Below, piece after piece: positions 26,840 through 35,037 of a stretch of DNA of 37,791 nucleotides. The DNA lies in contig CACAXN010000011.1 in NCBI GenBank assembly GCA_902536455.1, positions 1 through 37,791 on the forward strand. The letters are read 5' to 3'. A program made the position numbers and the translations under genes. The DNA comes from an uncultured Prochlorococcus sp. GTDB lineage: Bacteria; Cyanobacteriota; Cyanobacteriia; PCC-6307; Cyanobiaceae. Position 1 is the stretch's first letter; every line of letters starts with the position of its first letter. Below the pieces are notes generated by a model. That model saw only the letters and a list, made by a program, of their open reading frames with translations. It ran no database searches and was not told the origin of the DNA.

Positions 26840-28015
26840 CTATAACTCTTCAAAAATCGAATTTAGCTTATTCAAAAGAATATTAATTTCTCTTCGAGAT
26901 ATAACTAATGGTGGGACAATCCTTACAACGTTTCCTCCTGCAGGAACTACCAGTAATCCTTTATCAAAAGCTTTTAATGTAATTTTTTTTGCATCAGCAT
27001 AATCATCATTAATCACAAGGCCTTGTATTAAACCTAAACCTCTTTTCCCATTAATAATATTTGGAAATTTTTTTGACAATTCTTCAAACCCAGCACTTAA
27101 CTGTTCCCCTCTTAGATAAACATTATTGATAAGATTTCTTCTATTTATTTCTTCTAATACAGTTAGGGCAGCTTTACAGGCGAAAGGGTTTCCCCCAAAA
27201 GTGCTTGCATGATCTCCTGGAGAAAAAATGTTGGCTTTCTCATTTACCAATAATGCTCCAATTGCATGACCTCCTCCTAATCCTTTAGCAAGGGTGAATC
27301 CATCAGGTTCAATTCCTACATTCTCATAACCCCACATTTTCCCAGTTCGACCTACTCCACTTTGGACCTCATCTAAAATGAGAAGAGAATTATATTTATC
27401 ACATATATCTCTCAGGTTTTTAAAAAATATTTTACTTCCAGGAATTACGCCACCTTCTCCTTGTATTGGTTCAACTAAAACGCCGGCAATTTTTTGATCA
27501 TTTTTTTTACACTCTTCAAATAATTTTTTTACCGAATCAAAATTGTTAAATTTAAAAAATTTGAAACCTTGAATCATTGGTTCGAAACCTTTTTGATATT
27601 TGGGCTGCCCAGTAGCACTCAAGGCTGCGAGCGTTCTTCCATGAAAGCTGGATTCTGCTGCGAGAATAATTGATTCTTTACCGTTATTTGTTGTATTACC
27701 ATATTTTTTAATTAATTTAATTGCTGATTCATTTGCTTCCGCACCACTGTTGCAGAAGAAAACGCTTTTGGCACAACTCATATTCGTTAAAGTTCTACTT
27801 AATTGTTCTTGTTCTTCAATGTTGTAGAGATTGGAAATGTGCTGAATCTTTTTTAGTTGTGTTGATAGCCTTCTTCTTAAAACTCTATCGCTATGTCCAA
27901 GACTACAAGTTGCTATACCAGCGACTGCATCAAGATACTTTTTACCTGTTTTGTCCCATAGCCAACAACCTTTTCCTTTTTTGAAAGATATATCGAATCG
28001 ACTATAGGTATTCAT
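26840..28015 (-). CDS. argD: Acetylornithine aminotransferase
   Basis: A class III PLP-dependent aminotransferase of arginine synthesis. The PLP lysine is Lys244 in TLAKGLGGGHAIGA, and Asp215 in LLILDEVQSG contacts the pyridine nitrogen. NSGAEANESAIK binds the phosphate. The 391 residues start at the ATG at 28015 (MNTYSRF). The frame stays open upstream through the tRNA-Leu gene, but those codons are the tRNA read as protein and are excluded. The start codon is only 5 nt after the tRNA 3' end, so the mRNA leader is almost absent after tRNA processing. Confidence 0.94.
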   Translation of the reverse strand: MNTYSRFDISFKKGKGCWLWDKTGKKYLDAVAGIATCSLGHSDRVLRRRLSTQLKKIQHISNLYNIEEQEQLSRTLTNMSCAKSVFFCNSGAEANESAIKLIKKYGNTTNNGKESIILAAESSFHGRTLAALSATGQPKYQKGFEPMIQGFKFFKFNNFDSVKKLFEECKKNDQKIAGVLVEPIQGEGGVIPGSKIFFKNLRDICDKYNSLLILDEVQSGVGRTGKMWGYENVGIEPDGFTLAKGLGGGHAIGALLVNEKANIFSPGDHASTFGGNPFACKAALTVLEEINRRNLINNVYLRGEQLSAGFEELSKKFPNIINGKRGLGLIQGLVINDDYADAKKITLKAFDKGLLVVPAGGNVVRIVPPLVISRREINILLNKLNSIFEEL

Positions 28016-28020
28016 TAAAG

Positions 28021-28102
28021 TGGGAGCGGTCGGACTTGAACCGACATACCCGAAGGTGCCGCATTTTGAGTGCGGTGCGTCTACCAATTCCACCACGCTC
28101 CC
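28021..28102 (-). tRNA. tRNA-Leu (CAA)
   Basis: Read on the minus strand, an 82-nt type II tRNA. GGGAGCG pairs with CGCTCCC and the discriminator is A. The anticodon stem CCGCA/TGCGG holds the loop CTCAAAA with anticodon CAA, so it reads UUG. A long variable arm (CACCTTCGGGT) precedes the T arm, whose loop is GGTTCAAGTCC. CCA is not encoded. The next five bases are CTTTA and then the ATG of argD. Confidence 0.96.
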
Positions 28103-28130
28103 AAGGCTTTTGAAAAATTTAACTTTTTTC

Positions 28131-28136
28131 ATTATA
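28131..28136 (-). promoter_or_regulatory. -10 box of the tRNA-Leu-argD transcript
   Basis: On the minus strand this is a perfect TATAAT, 28 bases before the tRNA 5' end, so transcription would start about 20 nt before the tRNA. A TAGTCA 16 bases upstream is a weak -35 candidate. Confidence 0.55.
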
Positions 28137-28363
28137 ACAAAAATCACCTTATTGACTATTGTTTTGCTCAAGGAACAGTGATCAAGATAAAGTTTTTTAA
28201 TAGTTAAATTTTTGGATATAAATAAAGAATTATATTTATTGAATTTGCTGACAAGAAGTGAGTTAAAAAATGAAAATTTAAACATTTATGATACATTTTT
28301 GTAATTAAATGCGAGTAAAAGTCTTTTTTTTTAAGATATAGCTTCATAATTAGTAATATTGTG

Positions 28364-28370
28364 TTATATT
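28364..28370 (+). promoter_or_regulatory. -10 box of the microprotein pair
   Basis: TTATATT at 28364-28370 lies 15 bases before the first microprotein ATG. A start near 28377 would give a leader of under ten bases. No good -35 box is seen. This is an AT-rich region, so the call is tentative. Confidence 0.35.
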
Positions 28371-28385
28371 TAGTAAAAAAAGTAA

Positions 28386-28493
28386 ATGTCTAAAACTCAA
28401 GTAAAAAAATTATCTTTTAAATTTGTCCCTTATCTTTTTGTAGCAGTGACTATATTGACTGCATTTGGAACTTATAATGGAACCTGGGTATGA
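28386..28493 (+). CDS. Single-helix membrane microprotein A (35 residues)
   Basis: ATG to TGA, 35 residues. A basic N-terminus (MSKTQVKKLSFK) precedes one hydrophobic helix at about residues 13-29 (FVPYLFVAVTILTAFGT) and a short polar end (YNGTWV). The size and shape resemble the small one-helix subunits of photosynthetic complexes, but it matches none that I can recall (Psb, Psa, Pet or Ndh). The TGA overlaps the next ATG as ATGA. Coding is supported by the coupled downstream frame and by its place between two convergent genes. Confidence 0.55.
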   Translation: MSKTQVKKLSFKFVPYLFVAVTILTAFGTYNGTWV

Positions 28494-28600
28494 ATGAATT
28501 TAAGTTTAGTGGTTTGAATAAAATTTGGTCTAATCGTTTTTTAGTTTTGTTGCTATTGTTTTTGGGTTGTATTTCACTAATCAATATTGCTTACGTTTGA
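28490..28600 (+). CDS. Single-helix membrane microprotein B (36 residues)
   Basis: ATG at 28490 to TGA at 28598, 36 residues. A polar N-terminus (MNEFKFSGLNKIWSNR) precedes a hydrophobic helix at about residues 17-34 (FLVLLLLFLGCISLINIA) with one Cys at 27. It overlaps microprotein A by four bases (ATGA), the classic arrangement for translational coupling, so the two are probably made in equal amounts and may pair in the membrane. No family recognised. Confidence 0.55.
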   Translation: MNEFKFSGLNKIWSNRFLVLLLLFLGCISLINIAYV

Positions 28601-28616
28601 ATATACAAATAACTTA

Positions 28617-28649
28617 CTTAGTTTAAGATTTTCTTAAGTAAAAACTAAG
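28617..28649. repeat. Inverted repeat between microproteins and murA
   Basis: CTTAGTTT at 28617-28624 and AAACTAAG at 28642-28649 are perfect 8-bp arms, with extra AAG/CTT pairing inside. It sits between two convergent transcription units and covers the murA stop codon. Neither strand has a long T run after it, so a bidirectional terminator is only a guess. Confidence 0.45.
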
Positions 28650-30015
28650 CTACTTTGAGTTTTGAAAGTTTCTCAGATTCAGGTTTAATTTTATATTTAT
28701 TCTCTTCAAAAGTACTTTTACTAATCTCTCTAATAATTTTAATACCTAAATTTTTTAGTTTTAATTCAAAATTTTCATAACCTCTATCTAAATGTTCTAA
28801 TCCATAGATCCTACTACTACCTTTTGCGATGATTCCTGCAATTATTAACGCAGCTGATGACCTTAAATCTGAGCCAACTAGATTCATCCCATTTATTGTT
28901 TTAACACCTTTGATGTGAGCTACGTTCTTGTTTAGTTTTATACTGGCACCCATTTTATTAAGAAGATAAATATGATTCATTCTTTTTTCGAAAATTGTTT
29001 CGGTTATCTTTGATTCACCATTTGCGATTGTCATTAAAGATGTAAATGGTGCCTGCAAATCAGTAGGAAAGCCTGGGAAAGGAGCTGTTTCAATATCTAC
29101 TCCTTTAATCTCTTTACTCTTGATTGAAATCGAATTGCCTTTAATCGTAATTTTACTACCACTCTCTTGAAGCTTATTAGTAACAGCTTCAAGATGATGA
29201 GGGATTACTGGCGAAATTGTTATTGAAGAAGAAGTTGCAGCAGCAGCTATTAGAAAAGTTCCTGCTTCTATTCTGTCTGGAATTACTTTATGGGTACAAC
29301 CGCATAGCTTATTAACACCATCAATAATTATTGTTTCTTTACCGGAATCATAAATTTTTGCCCCCATTTTATTAAGCATTTGGCATAAATCTTGAACTTC
29401 AGGCTCTCTAGCAGCATTTTCAATAGTAGTTCTTCCTTTGGCTAAAGATGCTGCCATTATTAAAGTTTCAGTTGCACCTACACTTGGGCACTTTAATTTA
29501 ATGTGAGTGCCATGAAGTCTATTTTTGTTTTTCCTTATTTTTGCCTTGACAATTCCCTCTTCAATAATAATGTCTGCTCCTAATGCGATTAGTCCATTAA
29601 TGTGCTCGTCTATTGGCCTTGATCCAATATTGCATCCACCTGGTAAGGGTACTTGAGCTTCTCCAAATTTAGTTAATAGTGCACCTATACAAAAAAAACT
29701 AGCTCTTAATCCATTAACAAGTTCATATGGAAGTTCTTTAATGGAAATAGTTTTTGGATCTATTTCAAGTTTGTTGTTTTTATGAACTAAATTCACTCCT
29801 AAATTTTTTAGGATATTCCCCATTTTTTCAATATCAGTAAGAAAAGGTACGTTTTCAAGAATTATTTTTTCATTAGTAAGCAGTGATGAGGCTAATAAAA
29901 CTAAGGCCGAATTCTTCGCACCACTTATCTTAACTGTTCCATTTAACTTGCCTTGGCCAAGAATCTTTAAATTTTGCGATTTAAGATATGACTTCTTTTT
30001 GCTTCCGCAAATCAT
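28645..30015 (-). CDS. murA: UDP-N-acetylglucosamine 1-carboxyvinyltransferase
   Basis: First committed step of peptidoglycan synthesis, transfer of enolpyruvate to UDP-GlcNAc. The active-site loop has the catalytic cysteine: PLPGGCNIG with Cys128, the residue alkylated by fosfomycin in other bacteria. ISGAKNSALVL near the N-terminus and FPTDLQAPF and LRSSAALIIAG are conserved. The 456 residues include an N-terminal extension of about 13 residues before the core and a short basic tail. The ATG start is divergent from the SpoU methyltransferase. Confidence 0.95.
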   Translation of the reverse strand: MICGSKKKSYLKSQNLKILGQGKLNGTVKISGAKNSALVLLASSLLTNEKIILENVPFLTDIEKMGNILKNLGVNLVHKNNKLEIDPKTISIKELPYELVNGLRASFFCIGALLTKFGEAQVPLPGGCNIGSRPIDEHINGLIALGADIIIEEGIVKAKIRKNKNRLHGTHIKLKCPSVGATETLIMAASLAKGRTTIENAAREPEVQDLCQMLNKMGAKIYDSGKETIIIDGVNKLCGCTHKVIPDRIEAGTFLIAAAATSSSITISPVIPHHLEAVTNKLQESGSKITIKGNSISIKSKEIKGVDIETAPFPGFPTDLQAPFTSLMTIANGESKITETIFEKRMNHIYLLNKMGASIKLNKNVAHIKGVKTINGMNLVGSDLRSSAALIIAGIIAKGSSRIYGLEHLDRGYENFELKLKNLGIKIIREISKSTFEENKYKIKPESEKLSKLKVA

Positions 30016-30205
30016 TAAGACTTAATTTATTAGGTTTATCATGACAAACTAATAATATTAAGTCCACCTTATGTAACGTCATGAATATTAATTAAAAGTG
30101 AAAATATATTTTTTTGATTTCTTGGGAAATAAAAATTTAATAAATAATTGATCAAAATGTTTATGTAATTAAAATATAATTGATAACGAATTTTTTAAAT
30201 TACTC

Positions 30206-31048
30206 ATAGAAAATACTTTTTTAAAAATAACTAGTAAAAACAATAATCTAGTTAAAAGATTTAGATCATTTAAACGAGGATCATCTCCAAAAGATCAGGA
30301 CTTTTTTTGCATAGAGGGTACACATCTCATTCAAGAGTTGCTGAAGTCTGGTAAAAACCCCTCTAAGATTTTAGTTACCGAGAAATGGCTAAGAAAGAAT
30401 CAGAATCTAAGCAAAAAATTTCATAAGTCATTAATAAATATTGTCTCAGAGGAGGTCTTGGCATCAGCGATTTCTACAATTAATCCAGATGGGATAGCAG
30501 CTTTAGTAAAGATTTCAGTAATACCTAATTATGAATTTAATAGAAAAGATGATTTTGTTCTTGTACTCGACAGGATTCAAGATCCTGGGAATATGGGTAA
30601 TCTTTTTAGAACTGCTTTAGCTGCTGGTGTTGATTCAATTTTTTTAGCTGGAGGTGCGCATCCATTAAGCCAAAAGGTATTAAGGGCATCTTCTGGTGCA
30701 GTTTTTCATCTGCCATTTTTAAGATTTAGTGGAACTGAAGAAGATATATTAAATTCTTTACTTAAGTCTTTGTCTGAATTATCAAATGTTGGATTTAAGA
30801 TTTTCTCTACTAGTAGCCATAATAAAAGTTCCAAAAACCCTTCAAAACCATACTGGGAAGTTGATTGGTCTAGACGTACTGCATTAATCTTGGGTAATGA
30901 AGGTCAAGGAATACATAAAAAAATCCAAGAAGCTTTTAATGAAACAATTACAATTCCGCATAGTGAGCTTGTAGAATCATTAAATGTGGCTTGTGTTGCA
31001 GTTCCATTATTACTAGAACGGAAAAGAGTCGCATACAACTCTAATTAA
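30206..31048 (+). CDS. SpoU/TrmH-family RNA 2'-O-ribose methyltransferase, unusual start
   Basis: A SPOUT methyltransferase of rRNA or tRNA. The three knot motifs are clear: DRIQDPGNMGNLFRTALAAG, ALILGNEGQGI and SLNVACVAVPLLLERKR. The substrate-binding N-terminus is also recognisable in the same frame (SKNNNLVKRFRSFKRG, then FFCIEGTHLIQELL). The first ATG, GTG or TTG in this frame is a TTG at 30338, after that conserved part. The frame is open from 30173. I place the start at the ATA at 30206 as a compromise; an ATT at 30179 is also possible. Function is secure, the exact start is not. Confidence 0.8.
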   Translation: MENTFLKITSKNNNLVKRFRSFKRGSSPKDQDFFCIEGTHLIQELLKSGKNPSKILVTEKWLRKNQNLSKKFHKSLINIVSEEVLASAISTINPDGIAALVKISVIPNYEFNRKDDFVLVLDRIQDPGNMGNLFRTALAAGVDSIFLAGGAHPLSQKVLRASSGAVFHLPFLRFSGTEEDILNSLLKSLSELSNVGFKIFSTSSHNKSSKNPSKPYWEVDWSRRTALILGNEGQGIHKKIQEAFNETITIPHSELVESLNVACVAVPLLLERKRVAYNSN

Positions 31049-31059
31049 ATAAATAAAAA

Positions 31060-32499
31060 GTGACTGATTCAAATTTTGATTTTGATTTAATCGTAATAGG
31101 AGCAGGGTATGGAGGTTTTGATGCTGCTAAACATGCTGCTGGTAAGGGACTGAAAGTAGCAATAGTAGAATCTTCTGATATGGGAGGTACTTGTGTTAAC
31201 AAGGGTTGTGTTCCATCTAAAGCTCTTTTGGCTGCAAGTGGAAAAGTTAGAGAAATAGCTGATTATGAACATTTAGCTAAATTTGGTATTCATGCTTCCC
31301 CAGTAAGGTTCGAGAGATCAAAAATTGCAGATCATGCAAATAATTTAGTTTCAAATGTTAGAGAAAATTTAACAAAAACTCTTAAAAGGAGTGGAGTTGA
31401 AATTATTTTGGGCATTGGAAGAATTGAAGGAAATCAAAAAGTAGGTGTAAGAGATAAAAACGGAATTGATAAAATTTTCTCATGTAAGAATATTGTTATA
31501 GCAACTGGTTCTTCTCCTTTTGTGCCCCGTGGAATCACTTTAGATAATAGGACTGTATTTACAAGTGATGATGCGGTTAAACTTGAGTGGCTTCCAAGAT
31601 GGATAGCAATTATTGGCAGCGGATATATCGGATTAGAATTTGCGGATGTTTATACCGCACTTGGTTGTGAAGTTACTATGATCGAGGCTCTGGAAAATAT
31701 TATGCCAACATTTGATCCAGACATCACTAAAATTGCTAAGAAGAACCTTATTCAAGCAAGAGATATAGACACAAAATCAAATGTCTTTGCGACAAAAATA
31801 ACACCTGGATGCCCTGTAAAAATAGAACTGACAGATGCAAAATCTAAGGAAGTTGTAGAAACTTTAGAAGTTGACGCTGTATTAGTTGCAACTGGTAGAA
31901 GTCCTAATAGTATTAACTTAAATCTTGAGTCGGTTGGTATAGAAACATTAAAAGGATTCATTCCTGTAGATGATCAAATGAGAGTTAAGAATGGTGATGA
32001 AATAATACCTAACATTTGGGCTGTTGGAGATGTAACAGGCAAACTAATGCTTGCCCATACAGCTGCAGCGCAGGGTACCATTGCTGTTGATAATATTTGC
32101 GGTGGTAATGTCGAAATAAACTATAAAAGTATCCCTGCAGCAACCTTTACTCACCCTGAGATAAGTTCAGTTGGTCTCTCTGAGGCTGAAGCTAAAGAGA
32201 TATCTGCAAAAGAAAATTTTACTTTGGGAGTTGTCAAAAGTTTCTTTAAGGCTAATTCAAAAGCATTGGCTGAATTGGAGAGTGATGGATTGCTTAAGTT
32301 GATTTTCAATAAAGATAATGGGAAAGTTTTAGGAGCTCATATTTTTGGGTTACATGCAGCTGATTTAATTCAAGAAATTTCGAACGCTATTTCAAGGAAC
32401 CAAGATGTAATTGAATTATCTAAAGAAGTTCATACTCATCCCACTCTTAGTGAAGTAGTTGAGGTCGCGTATAAACAAGCGGCTTCTCAAATAAAATAA
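31060..32499 (+). CDS. lpdA: Dihydrolipoamide dehydrogenase
   Basis: The E3 flavoprotein of pyruvate dehydrogenase and related complexes. The FAD-binding VIGAGYGGFDAA starts at about residue 12. The redox-active disulfide is Cys45 and Cys50 (GGTCVNKGCVPSK). The NAD-binding IIGSGYIGLEFADV and the C-terminal HTHPTLSE with the catalytic His-Glu pair are present. The 479 residues are normal. The start is a GTG 11 bases after the SpoU gene; trpC follows after 12 bases. Confidence 0.95.
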   Translation: MTDSNFDFDLIVIGAGYGGFDAAKHAAGKGLKVAIVESSDMGGTCVNKGCVPSKALLAASGKVREIADYEHLAKFGIHASPVRFERSKIADHANNLVSNVRENLTKTLKRSGVEIILGIGRIEGNQKVGVRDKNGIDKIFSCKNIVIATGSSPFVPRGITLDNRTVFTSDDAVKLEWLPRWIAIIGSGYIGLEFADVYTALGCEVTMIEALENIMPTFDPDITKIAKKNLIQARDIDTKSNVFATKITPGCPVKIELTDAKSKEVVETLEVDAVLVATGRSPNSINLNLESVGIETLKGFIPVDDQMRVKNGDEIIPNIWAVGDVTGKLMLAHTAAAQGTIAVDNICGGNVEINYKSIPAATFTHPEISSVGLSEAEAKEISAKENFTLGVVKSFFKANSKALAELESDGLLKLIFNKDNGKVLGAHIFGLHAADLIQEISNAISRNQDVIELSKEVHTHPTLSEVVEVAYKQAASQIK

Positions 32500-32511
32500 T
32501 TTCTAAAATTT

Positions 32512-33399
32512 ATGGAGATAAGACGCAGGCCACCAAATCCAACAGTAAGGGTAGAAAATTTAGAATATGCTGTACCTCATAGAGAAGCACAAGCAAAAAA
32601 TATTCTGGAAGAAATTGTATGGTACAAGGATATTGAAATTAAGAATTTTAAAAAAATAGTTTCTTTAGAAGATCTCATCAAAAAGATTGAAAACCTTCCT
32701 GCTCCCAAAGATTTTTATAAAAATATCTTGGAGTCAAAAATAAAACCAGGAGTAATTGCTGAAATAAAAAAAGCTAGTCCGAGTAAAGGAGTGATTAGAA
32801 AAGATTTTAATCCTGAAGACATAGCAATTTGTTATGAAGGATTAGGTGCATCATGTATATCAGTACTTACCGATAAAAGGTTTTTTCAAGGGAGCTATGA
32901 AATACTCGAAACTGTAAGGAAATCAACTAATCTCCCTCTCCTCTGCAAAGATTTTATTATTTCTGCTTATCAGATTTATAAAGCAAGGGTATCTGGTGCT
33001 GATGCAATATTATTAATCGCTGCGATTTTAAGTGATGATGATTTAATTTATTTAAAGAAAATAGCTGATAATTTAAAGATGAATGTTCTTGTTGAAGTCC
33101 ATAACTCTAATGAATTAGAAAGGATTCTAAAGTTAAAATCTTTTAATTTGATTGGAATAAATAACAGGGACTTAAAGACTTTTAAAACGGATTTAAAAAC
33201 ATCAATAGAATTGATGCATACATATGCAGATATATTTTTAAAACAAAATATTATTCCCATAAGTGAATCCGGAATTCATTCTGCCGAAGATTTAGAATCG
33301 CTTAGATCTATTGGAATCATGGGAGTATTAATTGGTGAAACTTTTATGAGAGAAACTGATATTGAACAATCTTTCAAGAAATTATTTAACTCAATTTAA
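32512..33399 (+). CDS. trpC: Indole-3-glycerol phosphate synthase
   Basis: Closes the indole ring in tryptophan synthesis. TrpC signatures are visible: [14 protein letters not shown] with the catalytic lysines, [21 protein letters not shown], and the C-terminal phosphate site ISESGIHS and [10 protein letters not shown]. The 295 residues include a cyanobacterial N-terminal extension of about 35 residues. The gene is not in a trp cluster; it sits with lpdA, as expected where trp genes are scattered. Confidence 0.95.
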   Translation: MEIRRRPPNPTVRVENLEYAVPHREAQAKNILEEIVWYKDIEIKNFKKIVSLEDLIKKIENLPAPKDFYKNILESKIKPGVIAEIKKASPSKGVIRKDFNPEDIAICYEGLGASCISVLTDKRFFQGSYEILETVRKSTNLPLLCKDFIISAYQIYKARVSGADAILLIAAILSDDDLIYLKKIADNLKMNVLVEVHNSNELERILKLKSFNLIGINNRDLKTFKTDLKTSIELMHTYADIFLKQNIIPISESGIHSAEDLESLRSIGIMGVLIGETFMRETDIEQSFKKLFNSI

Positions 33400-33454
33400 T
33401 TTTGACCTCAAATCGTGCTATAAAATTGAATAAACAGAGTTGTACTGAATATAT

Positions 33455-34126
33455 ATGCAGGCTGTAATTTTAACAGGTATAGTCGCAGGTTTTGTGCATG
33501 TAGTTAGTGGCGCTGATCATCTAATTGCTATGGCACCGGCAGCGATTAATAATCCTCAAAAAGCTCTTAAAAATAGTTTCTCATGGGGCTTGGGACATTC
33601 TTCAGGAGTCCTCTTGTTAGCTTTTCTAGCGATTTTTATTAAGGATATTACGCCATTAAACAAATTTTCTAGTATCGCCGAATTCCTAGTTGGAATTTCA
33701 CTTCTAATTGTTGGAGTATTTGCTATAAAAAATTCTTTTCAATTAAGTATTCACTCGCATTCCCATAAGCATGAGAATGGAATTGCCCATCGTCACTTTC
33801 ACTTTCATGTTAAGGAACAAAAAAATAATAATAAGCACTCACATGCTTTGACTGGTTTAGGCTTGCTACACGGTATAGCTGGAGGTTCACATTTTCTTGC
33901 AGTTCTTCCTGCTTTAGCACTACCTCTAACAAGCGCTTGCCTATATTTGATTTCATATTTGATTGGTTCACTCATAAGTATGAATCTTTTTACTTGTTTA
34001 ATATCTTTTACCACCTTTAAAGCAAGTCAAAAATTTATTAAAAGATTAATAGCTGCAGCAGGAGGGCTTTCCTTTTCTTTGGGATTATTTTGGATTCAAA
34101 GAAGTGCTTCTGTTTTTTTGAATTAA
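33455..34126 (+). CDS. Nickel permease linked to nickel superoxide dismutase
   Basis: A 223-residue membrane protein with about six helices in two groups. The first helix carries HVVSGADHLIAMAP (His15, His22), and GLGHSSG follows at about 45-51, motifs of NiCoT/HupE-like transporters. A His-rich cytoplasmic loop lies at about 100-130 with ten His in 31 residues. It lies next to sodX and sodN, so it most likely supplies nickel for that enzyme. Its 3' end overlaps sodX by 42 bases in the opposite direction. Substrate is inferred from neighbours and His content. Confidence 0.85.
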   Translation: MQAVILTGIVAGFVHVVSGADHLIAMAPAAINNPQKALKNSFSWGLGHSSGVLLLAFLAIFIKDITPLNKFSSIAEFLVGISLLIVGVFAIKNSFQLSIHSHSHKHENGIAHRHFHFHVKEQKNNNKHSHALTGLGLLHGIAGGSHFLAVLPALALPLTSACLYLISYLIGSLISMNLFTCLISFTTFKASQKFIKRLIAAAGGLSFSLGLFWIQRSASVFLN

Positions 34127-34486
34127 AAAATTTTTTAATTTAGGAATAATTAATTTAGAGGTGACAATCCCAATTATTTTTTCGTTATTGATTAATCCAA
34201 ATTTATTACTATCTTCGCTGAATTTAATATTGTCTCCTATAACCTCAACGTTATTTTGATTTACTGAATTTATCCTTTTTATTAGATTTTTATTTTTAAA
34301 TGGATGATTAAATATAACTATTTGTCGATTTTTAAGTATTGATTTATTCTTTTTATATTTTTTAAAAAATACAATATCACCTTCTTTTAGGTAAGGAAAC
34401 ATCGATTCACCACTAATAATCGCGGTTTTTCTTAAACCTAAAAAAAATAAAATAAAATCAAAAAAACTTTTGAAAATAACTCTGAT
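34085..34486 (-). CDS. sodX: Nickel-type superoxide dismutase maturation protease SodX, apparent ATC start
   Basis: An S26 signal-peptidase-like membrane protease that removes the propeptide of SodN. With the start at the ATC at 34484-34486 the product is 133 residues: an N-terminal helix (FKSFFDFILFFLGL), then GESMFPYL with catalytic Ser28, and Lys70 in NLIKRINSV as the general base. The only ATG lies right after Ser28 and would remove it. The ATC shares its A with the sodN TAA stop (TAATC), a frame junction that would be the common TAATG if one base differed. The C-terminus overlaps the nickel permease by 42 bases. Confidence 0.8.
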   Translation of the reverse strand: MRVIFKSFFDFILFFLGLRKTAIISGESMFPYLKEGDIVFFKKYKKNKSILKNRQIVIFNHPFKNKNLIKRINSVNQNNVEVIGDNIKFSEDSNKFGLINNEKIIGIVTSKLIIPKLKNFLIQKNRSTSLNPK

Positions 34487-34959
34487 TAACTAGCTTTTAC
34501 AAAAGCGTCTGATCTTCCTTTTGAAGCCCAGAAGATATTATGAATTTTTTCTACATAACTCATGAGTTCTTCAGCTTGGGCTAAGTCAATATTAACTTTG
34601 CATGCACTGCATAATTTGGCCGCTTTCCAAATGGTTTCATGTAGGTCTGGATAAGTTTCTAAGTGAACTGGTTTAAAGTAATCTGTCCACAAAATTAGAA
34701 TCTCTTTCTTTGTTTCTTTTGCTTGCTCTTCTTTAACTGCAACATATCTAGAAAATGTATTACTGTATGCGGCCCACTCTGCTGAATCAGTGCTAGAAGG
34801 AGCTTCTAATGCAATAAGTTTTTTTGTCATTGATAAAACTGCTTCAGCTGCAACCCTCGTAGATGCTGGGTCGTAAACACCACAAGGACCATCGCAGTGA
34901 GCATGGACAGTCATTGGGGATTTGTTATCTAGAAAAGAATTGATGAATTTACTTAACAT
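34486..34959 (-). CDS. sodN: Nickel superoxide dismutase
   Basis: Removes superoxide without using iron. A propeptide of 20 residues precedes the nickel hook HCDGPCGVYDPAS, in which His21, Cys22 and Cys26 bind nickel after SodX cleavage exposes the His. The helical body continues to residue 157, normal for the family. The gene is followed directly by sodX, and the permease is convergent with them. Using nickel fits life in low-iron ocean water. Confidence 0.97.
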   Translation of the reverse strand: MLSKFINSFLDNKSPMTVHAHCDGPCGVYDPASTRVAAEAVLSMTKKLIALEAPSSTDSAEWAAYSNTFSRYVAVKEEQAKETKKEILILWTDYFKPVHLETYPDLHETIWKAAKLCSACKVNIDLAQAEELMSYVEKIHNIFWASKGRSDAFVKAS

Positions 34960-35037
34960 TTCAAATATTTGGTGTTGTATATATATTACTTGGAGATTAA
35001 CTAAATTGAAAAGTCTTAGATATTTTTCTTACTTAAT

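Noticed and set aside
28016-28285. N-terminal extension of argD of about 90 residues across the tRNA-Leu gene
   Set aside because: The added codons are the tRNA-Leu sequence and its AT-rich upstream region read as protein; homologous sequence starts at the ATG at 28015.
33400-33454. A nickel-responsive promoter upstream of the permease
   Set aside because: TTGACC at 33402-33407 and TATAAA at 33419-33424 are only 11 bases apart, too close for a standard promoter, and no known operator is recognisable.
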